Assembly: GCA_009911065.1 (NCBI GenBank)
Contig: QXWR01000037.1
Coordinates: 1-50,450, forward strand
Source of the DNA: Clostridiaceae bacterium
GTDB lineage: Bacteria > Bacillota > Clostridia > Lachnospirales > Lachnospiraceae
Length of the DNA stretch: 50,450 nucleotides
Direction of reading: 5' to 3'
Below the pieces are notes generated by a model that ran no database searches, was not told the DNA's origin, and saw only the letters and a program-made list of their open reading frames with translations. The first letter of the stretch is position 1. Each line of letters starts with the position of its first letter. Positions 44,393 to 50,450 of this stretch are shown here, piece by piece. The translations under genes and the position numbers were made by a program.

Positions 44393-45487
44393 TTAAAAAT
44401 GGTTGATCACATCAATCACATAATCCACCTGTCTCTCATTCATTCCATAGTATATAGGAATACTCAGTTCTGTGGAGGAAATCTCTTCTGCAATAGGCAG
44501 TTCTCCTGCTTTTATTCCCAAGTTTTCATATCCCTTTTGCAAGTGTATGGGAATGGGATAATGAATGTTGGTCTCTATATGATGATCTTTTAAAAACTCC
44601 TTCAGCTGATCTCGGTACATGGTTCTCAAAGGAAAAATATGCCACACATGGTTTCTGTCTTTAGCAATATCCGGCACAATCACCTTTTTGTTTTGAATCC
44701 CCTGTTGGTACTGTCTGGCAATCTGCTGTCTGGATTGATTCCACTGATTTAGATATTCCAGTTTTACCGATAAAATAGCTGCCTGCATTTCATCCAGCCT
44801 GGAATTGATTCCCTGATAAATGTGGTGATACCGTAAATCCGAGCCATAGTTTGACAATGCCCGTACCTTTTTTGCAATTTTTTCATCATTGGTTGTAATG
44901 GCTCCGCCATCTCCCATAGCACCTAAGTTTTTCCCTGGATAAAAGCTGAATCCAGCAGCATCACCAAGGCTTCCTGCCCTTTTTCCTTTGTATGTTGCAC
45001 CATGTGCCTGCGCTGCATCTTCCATGACAATCAACTGATGTTTCCGGGCAATTTTAAGAATCTCATCCATATCCCCCGTCTGTCCATACAGGTGTACTGG
45101 TATAATTCCTTTTGTTTTTGGCGTAATCTTTTCCTCAATCTTTGTCACATCCATTGTAAAATCATCGATTTTAGGTTCTACAAATACTGGAACAGCGCCT
45201 ACATGTGTCACTGCCAAAACAGTTGCAATAAATGTGTTGGAAGGAACAATCACTTCATCCCCTTCTTTTATGTCATAAGCTTTTAATAAAAGCAGCAAGG
45301 CATCCAGTCCGTTTCCACATCCCACACAATATTTTGTCCCACAATACCGGGCAAACTTCTCTTCAAACATCTGGTTTTCTTCTCCTCTGATAAACCAGTT
45401 ATTGTCCATTACTCTTCGGATTGCCTCATTCAGTTCTTCCTGTATTTCCCCATGTAAAAAATCTAAGGAAACAAATGGTATCTCCAT
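44393..45487 (-). CDS. DegT/DnrJ/EryC1-family sugar aminotransferase (FdtB/QdtB-like)
   Basis: PLP-dependent aminotransferase of 364 residues that aminates a keto-sugar nucleotide. Visible: [83 protein letters not shown] (the PLP-phosphate and pyridine contacts) and [18 protein letters not shown] with the Schiff-base Lys. Its ATG overlaps the ketoisomerase stop as TGATG. With an FdtA-like partner, the likely substrate is a dTDP-3-keto-6-deoxyhexose, giving the 3-amino sugar. Confidence 0.93.
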   Translation of the reverse strand: MEIPFVSLDFLHGEIQEELNEAIRRVMDNNWFIRGEENQMFEEKFARYCGTKYCVGCGNGLDALLLLLKAYDIKEGDEVIVPSNTFIATVLAVTHVGAVPVFVEPKIDDFTMDVTKIEEKITPKTKGIIPVHLYGQTGDMDEILKIARKHQLIVMEDAAQAHGATYKGKRAGSLGDAAGFSFYPGKNLGAMGDGGAITTNDEKIAKKVRALSNYGSDLRYHHIYQGINSRLDEMQAAILSVKLEYLNQWNQSRQQIARQYQQGIQNKKVIVPDIAKDRNHVWHIFPLRTMYRDQLKEFLKDHHIETNIHYPIPIHLQKGYENLGIKAGELPIAEEISSTELSIPIYYGMNERQVDYVIDVINHF

Positions 45488-45903
45488 CAGTAAATCTCTC
45501 CTTTTTGAGCAATAAAATCCAAAAATTCTTCATAATTCCGAATGTAATCTTCCTCTTCATAAGGTTCAGACGCCAGTACAAGAAGCACTGCATCTTCCGA
45601 AAAATCATACATTTCCCGCCACATATCGTTGGAAATATACAATCCTTCATATGGTTTTTCCAGGGAAATTCTCTTTTTTTCTCCTTTTCCATTATCCAGA
45701 AGAACTTTACAAGACCCATGAATGCAAACTAGAATCTGTTCCAGTTTTTTGTGAGCATGAAATCCTCTATGTACACCAGCTTTTGTGTCATACATATAGT
45801 AAACCCGCTGAATTTTAAATGGAATATCCTTGTATTCTTCCAGAGCAATTAACATGCCTCTGTCATCTCCATGCTGTTGAAAAGCATATTTAACTACCTG
45901 CAT
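45487..45903 (-). CDS. dTDP-4-keto-6-deoxyhexose 3,4-ketoisomerase (FdtA/WxcM-like cupin)
   Basis: A 138-residue RmlC-like cupin. The core [40 protein letters not shown] (with the His residues of the active site) and [11 protein letters not shown] match FdtA/QdtA/WxcM C-terminal enzymes, which convert dTDP-4-keto-6-deoxyglucose to a 3-keto isomer. ATG 45903 ([12 protein letters not shown]) is preceded by GGGGAG and overlaps the preceding gene by 14 bases. Whether the product is the galacto (Fuc3N) or gluco (Qui3N) form cannot be decided by eye. RmlA and RmlB, needed upstream, are not in the window. Confidence 0.92.
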   Translation of the reverse strand: MQVVKYAFQQHGDDRGMLIALEEYKDIPFKIQRVYYMYDTKAGVHRGFHAHKKLEQILVCIHGSCKVLLDNGKGEKKRISLEKPYEGLYISNDMWREMYDFSEDAVLLVLASEPYEEEDYIRNYEEFLDFIAQKGEIY

Positions 45904-47170
45904 ATTCTTTTTCTCCCCTGACAATGATAACCTTATGGTAGGTCTGTTTTCCAATAGATTTTTCCTTCTTCTCTGTATTCTTTTTCCCGCCTTCTCTCTC
46001 CAATCCTTTCATCCAATCAGATAAATCTGCTGCTTCCTGCTCGTAAATCATATTTTTCTTTCTCATAATATCTTTTATGATTAATTCATGAACCCTTGAC
46101 TCCATCTGAAATTTGTAATTCATTATTTCATAGGTCAAATTCACACTGTCAATCTCAAAAATCCACTTATTTTTTAGAGAAAACAATCCGATATATCGAT
46201 TTTCTCTCACATATTCCAACAGATATTTATGTTGCAGTAACTGATTGTTTATATCATTTTCTGTTTGTTCTTCCCCTTTGACTGGAAATTTTTTCACCTG
46301 AAAAGTATCTCTGTCTATATATAAAATCTCATTGGTCTGAAAAGGAATCAGCCAAATAAATTTCCCTGCAGACAAAGAGAAAAGAAACAATGGCCCATTT
46401 TCAGATTTTTCAACAGGATTTAACAAATTCTCTCTATTTCCTTTAAAATTCCAGACACCAAAATCTGGCGGAAAGTCGTTCAGACAGGTAACATTCCCTG
46501 TCTCTTCTTCCCATATATAAATATTTTTCGTTGTTCCAGTCATCCAGAATCTATGTCCATCAAAGCAAAATGTCCGAATAAAATCCTGAATTTCTGGCAC
46601 TTCATATAGTTTTATACTCTTATCTTCCCAATCAAACCGACAAATTCTGACTGGCGAGGAAACAACAGTATAAATAGAAGAACCAATTTGGATACTTTCT
46701 GATATTTGGGACTGTCCCTTTACGGGAAAATCATAATACCCCGTGATTTCTTCTTTTTCCAGATCCAGTTCAATCATCTGTTTTAATCCTGTACTTACAA
46801 TAAACACCTGACGATTTACACACCATGCCTGATAACATCCAAGTCTTAAAGAATCCGGATTTTCTACTGAAACATATGTCCATGTTTGGTCTGACAAATG
46901 ATAAAACCAGATGTCTGTTCCCTCATCTGGCAGACAAAGAATTACATTTCCCCTTTTGATGCATCGGGGATGCTGCCGAAATTTACATTCTTTTTGGGAC
47001 GAAATCCAATCTACTAAAGTTGTCTCTTTTGTGTGAAAATCAAATTGAAAAAGAAGATCCAACCATCCTGCCATAAACCATGCCTGATTTCCTTCTATAT
47101 GCCAGTTATCACTCCATATGTAGTGATAATTTTCTCCAAAATACTCTTCCTCTCTCTTTTTTTTGCACAT
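45890..47170 (-). CDS. Beta-propeller-like protein of unknown function at the head of the glycan operon
   Basis: A 426-residue protein with no signal peptide. It consists of repeated short beta-strand blocks rich in Trp, Phe and Tyr (NQAWFMAGWLDLLFQFDFHT, DIWFYHLSDQTWTYVSVEN, RFWMTGTTKNIYIWEEETG, FIWLIPFQTNEILYIDRDT), a pattern typical of Kelch or WD-like propellers, with about six to seven blades guessed. A charged Lys/Glu-rich C-terminus follows. I do not recognise a family. AAGGAAG precedes ATG 47170. As the first gene before fdtA-like it may bind a glycan or organise the synthetic enzymes (inference). Confidence 0.6.
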   Translation of the reverse strand: MCKKKREEEYFGENYHYIWSDNWHIEGNQAWFMAGWLDLLFQFDFHTKETTLVDWISSQKECKFRQHPRCIKRGNVILCLPDEGTDIWFYHLSDQTWTYVSVENPDSLRLGCYQAWCVNRQVFIVSTGLKQMIELDLEKEEITGYYDFPVKGQSQISESIQIGSSIYTVVSSPVRICRFDWEDKSIKLYEVPEIQDFIRTFCFDGHRFWMTGTTKNIYIWEEETGNVTCLNDFPPDFGVWNFKGNRENLLNPVEKSENGPLFLFSLSAGKFIWLIPFQTNEILYIDRDTFQVKKFPVKGEEQTENDINNQLLQHKYLLEYVRENRYIGLFSLKNKWIFEIDSVNLTYEIMNYKFQMESRVHELIIKDIMRKKNMIYEQEAADLSDWMKGLEREGGKKNTEKKEKSIGKQTYHKVIIVRGEKEYAGS

Positions 47171-47399
47171 GTTTTGGTCTTCCTTTTCCCTTTTATTTCC
47201 CCAATCAATAAGCCAAGTTCCGCCTTTCTACGGTCATTTGGCCAATCTCACAAAGGTCAAATATCCTGCAGTTTACCATATTGCAAATTCTATCCCCATT
47301 GTTTCTGACAGAGGGGGATAACCTTCTATATTGTCAATGAAAAATAAGGCATATTGGTCATCTTTTCCGATGATGCAAAGTTTCTCAAATCATCTTCAC

Positions 47400-47632
47400 A
47401 GGTTTCCCTATGCTTTTGATTTAGCTTCTTTGCTTCGCTCCTTGCTACCTCACAAATTGCCGCTTCCAGCATTTTTGTGTTCACAAGGTCCTGGCATATC
47501 CAATTCGCAGGCTCTCCCTGCCTTCTAATGCCGTCCTTTCTTTTTTATATCAGGAACGTATATCCTGGTCCTTGCGGTAAAACCCTGGCTATCTGCCATG
47601 ATTCATCCAGACTACCGTTCTTATGATCTTAT
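47400..47632 (-). ncRNA. Structured RNA downstream of the nuclease-dead TnpB, candidate guide RNA (omega RNA-like)
   Basis: No gene is visible at 47171-47632. Read on the minus strand from the TnpB-like stop, the sequence folds into nested stems: CGGTA...TACCG enclosing CTGG...CCAG; CAGGA-tatacgt-TCCTG; GCAGG-GAGAG-CCTGC; and a long arm AATTG...CAATT enclosing CCAG...CTGG and TTGTG-AA-CACAA. It ends with TAGC...GCTA and AGAAGCTAAATC, similar in position to the scaffold end of TnpB omega RNAs. Known TnpB/TldR guide RNAs lie in exactly this place. The guide would be the 10-20 bases after the scaffold, perhaps from AAAAGCATAGGG on; the boundary is not certain. Confidence 0.55.
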
Positions 47633-49003
47633 TTACAATCCATGGGATTCTTCTTTTTTTGCGGCTTTGCTTTCATTTACAATCTGTCCGTCTCTTCCCC
47701 GCCTCAATACATTTTGGGCTGTATTTGTTTTCTCCTTTGCCTGATACCCGCAATTTCCGCAAACAAATATCCCGTCTTTCTGCTTACCGCTCCCTATTTC
47801 TCCACAGTTACTACACTGCCGGCTTATATCTTTTCCCAAAACCTCTACAAGTTTTACGGACTGCTCCCTGCATTTTTGTTCCAAACGTTTCCGGATATAT
47901 CCTCTCTGCCACACAGTCACCGAATAATTGATCTTTCGGTTTACTCCTTGGGCCTTAGGTTTTGGAAGTTTTATCATATAAATAATCTGCGGTTTTTCAG
48001 TTCGAAGAAAGCGATTTAATTCCTGATTGATGTAATCATGCAGCTGTTTTGTATACCGCCGCTTTTTCTCCTGATATTTTTTTCTTCCTGGATTGTTCTC
48101 CTTGTTTTGTCCATAAGATTTGGCCTGTTTTTGGAGCCAATCGGCATATTCCATCTGATATTTTCCCAAATCTCCCCCATAACCGTGTCCAAGGTTTGTG
48201 GTCAGCATGGTGTACATTCCCATGGCAATTCCAACACAATTCCTGTAATCCTCATAACTTTTTACTGCCACATTTACCGGAACATGAATTTCCACTTTAT
48301 CCTTTTCCGGATATAATTTCATATAAATCTGACATTTGTACTGATTATGATCTGTAAGAGGAATAAAAATCCGCTTTCGTTTTTCTTTTGTGGAAACCGC
48401 AATTCCATGATATATCCCATTGTCTCCATACCGGTAAGCCCGTTCTGCAAGAGAAAATCCCTCTGCCCGGTCCGTGTGAAGCTTTACATGAACTTTTCTC
48501 ACCTGTCTGCACAGGTATCGGTGCAGTTTTTCTCTGTCTACCACAGCTGCCAGTTTCTCATAAGTTTCCCCAATCTCCCCAGGCAGCTTTATGGGATTTT
48601 GATTTACTGCAGACTCAAAAGCAGAATTGACTTTCAGAAGAAAGCGAAGGTAATGCTTTTCTTCCTTGGAAAACCCTTCATTTTTTCCAATCCGTTCCAG
48701 AATTTTTGATTTGGTCCTGGACCACTGGCTTTTAATATCTCCCAATGCGTCAAAAACTGCCAGATAAAAATACACAGACGGAATGCCCAAATCTCCCCTT
48801 AATCCGCTTTTTGTCATTTCATTTTGGACTGTATAGCCTGGATACAACTTGGAAAGGCTTGCAATTCCTCCAAAACGGTCGTAAACATAGTTTTTTACCT
48901 TTCGGTAATCTTCTGCAATCTCCAGCAATTTTTCCATATCTTTCCCGGAAACGGGTTCTTTGTTGTATTGGCGAATGATTTTGCAAACCGTATTTTGGGA
49001 CAT
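47633..49003 (-). CDS. TnpB-like protein with all three RuvC acidic residues lost (TldR-like candidate)
   Basis: A 456-residue TnpB homologue. The fold landmarks remain: VGIAMGMYTMLTTN at RuvC-I (residues 257-270), IIYMIKLPKPK at RuvC-II, a long helix WQRGYIRKRLEQKCREQ, a four-Cys zinc finger (Cys 397, 400, 415, 418) and KTNTAQNVLRRG at RuvC-III. The catalytic Asp of GIDxG is Ala260, the Glu of the VIEDL motif is Ile344, and the Asp of DxNAAxNI is Lys425. A nuclease is therefore unlikely, while RNA and DNA binding could persist. Such proteins, called TldR, are RNA-guided repressors in some enterobacteria and enterococci. No TnpA gene is adjacent. The frame is otherwise intact, arguing for selection rather than decay. 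Confidence 0.85.
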   Translation of the reverse strand: MSQNTVCKIIRQYNKEPVSGKDMEKLLEIAEDYRKVKNYVYDRFGGIASLSKLYPGYTVQNEMTKSGLRGDLGIPSVYFYLAVFDALGDIKSQWSRTKSKILERIGKNEGFSKEEKHYLRFLLKVNSAFESAVNQNPIKLPGEIGETYEKLAAVVDREKLHRYLCRQVRKVHVKLHTDRAEGFSLAERAYRYGDNGIYHGIAVSTKEKRKRIFIPLTDHNQYKCQIYMKLYPEKDKVEIHVPVNVAVKSYEDYRNCVGIAMGMYTMLTTNLGHGYGGDLGKYQMEYADWLQKQAKSYGQNKENNPGRKKYQEKKRRYTKQLHDYINQELNRFLRTEKPQIIYMIKLPKPKAQGVNRKINYSVTVWQRGYIRKRLEQKCREQSVKLVEVLGKDISRQCSNCGEIGSGKQKDGIFVCGNCGYQAKEKTNTAQNVLRRGRDGQIVNESKAAKKEESHGL

Positions 49004-49058
49004 ATGAGGTATTTTCCTGTTCTTTTTCCCTTTTCTTCCTTTTGATCGGTCTCAAAAC

Positions 49059-49074
49059 GTATACTTTTTGGGAA
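49059..49074. repeat. 16-bp direct repeat of the terminator dyad in the TnpB-like promoter region
   Basis: GTATACTTTTTGGGAA at 49059-49074 is identical to 49196-49211, which is the right half of the 32-bp palindrome at 49183-49214. It lies about 56 bases upstream of the TnpB-like start and is followed by AAAATTCCC, itself forming a GGGAAAAATTCCC dyad. It could be an operator or a guide-RNA target. Confidence 0.6.
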
Positions 49075-49182
49075 AAATTCCCATATGTTACTATTGCCCA
49101 ATAATTCCCCGGAAAAGTTTTTGTATTTTCTTGATTTTTAGTGATATTTGTGCTAGAATCAAATTTGTTCATAGAAAAAAAG

Positions 49183-49214
49183 AAATTCCCAAAAAGTATA
49201 CTTTTTGGGAATTT
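49183..49214 (-). terminator. Perfect 32-bp palindrome ending the AAA-ATPase gene
   Basis: AAATTCCCAAAAAGTA is followed directly by its exact reverse complement, with no loop. On the minus strand it lies 48 bases after the stop at 49263 and is followed by CTTTTTTTC, so it can serve as an intrinsic terminator. The lack of a loop also fits a protein-binding dyad. Confidence 0.65.
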
Positions 49215-49262
49215 TTCACCTTATTAAGAAATCATCGAATATCCGATTGTAAAAAAGAAGCT

Positions 49263-50450
49263 TTATCCAATCCTTACCGTCTTTCCTTCAAAAGCGAATC
49301 CATAGCTTCGTATCCGCTCCGAACAAATCCCTTTTGCCTCCAAAGCTGTTCGATACTTCTTTTCCTCAATCTGTTTTAATGCTGCTTTCACGGTATCTTC
49401 CAGTGTTTTTTCCCTCCTCGGATTATGCACCTTAAATTCCAAAATAATCGCCGGATCTTTCCTTTCCTGAGGCTCTAACATTACATCATACCGGCCAAAG
49501 CCGCTCTCTCGGTTGGAAGTGATTACATACCGACCTGCCAACTCTACCATCAATCCAAGTACAAATCCATGGTAGAATCGCTCTGGCTCTGCTTCCTCCA
49601 AAGCTCCCTTTCCTGTGTCAAAGTAACTGAAAGTCTTCATGGCCACCTGATTCATATAATGGTTCATAGCTTCCACATCATCTATAAGCAATGCCTTGAT
49701 AAAATTGTTGTAAACGAAATAACCTTTGGAAAACCATTTCCGTATCATTTTCCGAAAAATGATATAAACCTCTTTATTGGTCAGTTCCAACTCATAATTT
49801 TCTATTCCATCCTCTTCTTCCCAAAAGTGATTTTTTACTTTTAAATATCCCCCAGCCAGCATGAAACTCCATATGGCATTTTCGTCCTGATCTAATTCAT
49901 CAAAAATGATCTGTTCATCAATTTCCGTTTTCAACGGAATCCCTTTCAATAAATTTTCTATAATAATTTTAATTTCCCCGCTTCCCTCTTGGATCAGCTT
50001 TCCCACCAGACGGTTGCTGCTGGTATTCGCCCAGTAGCCAGAAAATTTTCTTTTATCTAAATAATTAATAATCGACCAGGGATTATAAATATCCTTCTTT
50101 TTTCCAAAAGTAAATCCATCATACCAATCCTGTACGGACTGTTTCCGTTCTGATAAGCCATATTCTTCCAAGGCTTCCCACACTTCCTCCTGGGTAAAAC
50201 CAAAACACGTCGCATATTTTTCTGATGTAGTTGTCACTACCTCTAAATTATTCAAATCCGAAAAAATCGATTCCTTACTCACTCTGGTTATTCCAGTCAT
50301 AATCGCCCGGTATAGGTCTGGATTTGTCTTAAATGCTGCGTTAAACAATCCACGGATAAATCCTGTCAGTTCTTCCCAATATCCACCAATATAGGCTTCC
50401 TGCAGCGGCGTATCATACTCATCCAGCAGAATAATCACCTTTTTCCCATA
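49263..50450 (-). CDS. AAA-ATPase-like / PD-(D/E)XK nuclease-like protein, 5' part outside the window
   Basis: The C-terminal 396 codons of a larger gene, open to the window edge. Visible: Walker B IILLDEYDTPLQEAYIGGYW, the sensor-like IMTGITRVSKESIFSDLNN, a winged-helix-like middle (FGFTQEEVWEALEEYGLSER), and a C-terminal PDDEXK_9-type nuclease fold with GRYDVMLEP and AIILEFKVHNPRR (D...ExK). The Walker A loop must lie beyond 50450. This AAA-ATPase_like plus PDDEXK family is very common and multicopy in gut Clostridia and Bacteroidetes; its role is unknown and it is often linked to mobile DNA. The Met at 50438 is a GTG codon inside the gene, not the start. Confidence 0.88.
   Translation of the reverse strand, partial: YGKKVIILLDEYDTPLQEAYIGGYWEELTGFIRGLFNAAFKTNPDLYRAIMTGITRVSKESIFSDLNNLEVVTTTSEKYATCFGFTQEEVWEALEEYGLSERKQSVQDWYDGFTFGKKKDIYNPWSIINYLDKRKFSGYWANTSSNRLVGKLIQEGSGEIKIIIENLLKGIPLKTEIDEQIIFDELDQDENAIWSFMLAGGYLKVKNHFWEEEDGIENYELELTNKEVYIIFRKMIRKWFSKGYFVYNNFIKALLIDDVEAMNHYMNQVAMKTFSYFDTGKGALEEAEPERFYHGFVLGLMVELAGRYVITSNRESGFGRYDVMLEPQERKDPAIILEFKVHNPRREKTLEDTVKAALKQIEEKKYRTALEAKGICSERIRSYGFAFEGKTVRIG

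Noticed and set aside
47633..49003. TnpB-like gene as an ordinary active IS200/IS605 transposon
   Set aside because: No TnpA gene, no clear left end, and the three catalytic acidic residues are replaced.

Overview
The window reads as chromosomal DNA of a low-to-moderate GC, spore-forming Clostridia, most likely of the Lachnospiraceae type. Evidence: spoIVA, yqfC and yqfD homologues, a PPi-type phosphofructokinase, AGGAGG ribosome binding sites, GTG/TTG starts and a short alaS-linked membrane peptide. Every convincing gene is on the minus strand, so transcription runs from high to low coordinates. No rRNA, tRNA or CRISPR array was found.

Right to left in transcription order, the high-coordinate end (about 31.3-50.4 kb) is accessory. 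It starts with the C-terminal part of an AAA-ATPase/PD-(D/E)XK protein and a TnpB-like protein in which all three RuvC acidic residues are replaced (49003-47633), followed by a highly structured non-coding stretch that looks like its guide RNA. A surface-glycan cluster follows: a beta-propeller-like protein, FdtA-, FdtB- and GNAT-like enzymes for a dTDP-3-acetamido-3,6-dideoxyhexose, and large multidomain glycosyltransferases. One of these (43803-40710) is split by a run of ten G, a possible phase-variation switch. The cluster abuts a 5'-truncated GltS symporter remnant and its amidohydrolase neighbour, and two further glycan genes lie downstream. One of those carries five in-frame 60-bp repeats.

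The centre (about 16.3-31.2 kb) is core genome: PFK, an HD hydrolase, spoIVA, a beta-CASP metallohydrolase, rnhA, an LprI-like protein, a 50-residue membrane peptide with alaS, rpsU, and yqfC-yqfD-phoH-ybeY-yerB. A 152-bp tandem repeat of large hairpins separates spoIVA from the metallohydrolase. The left part (about 0.1-16.2 kb) holds an AT-rich Dam-type methyltransferase plus HNH nuclease cassette, a BofC-like protein, a 41-bp repeat array carrying perfect DnaA boxes, two FAD proteins with proB, a DUF896 gene, 5-formyl-THF cyclo-ligase and proA, a SIR2-domain protein, an endonuclease Q-UvrD fusion broken by one in-frame stop, a YafY/GyrI/TfoX set and a PGRP-type amidase. The first 70 bases look like the right end of an IS200/IS605 element.

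The most notable candidates are the nuclease-dead TnpB (TldR-like) locus with its structured downstream RNA, the G10 tract, the DnaA-box array and the interrupted EndoQ-helicase. The 240 bases at 34148-34387 hold nothing I recognise. All functional statements come from reading motifs by eye; no search was run.
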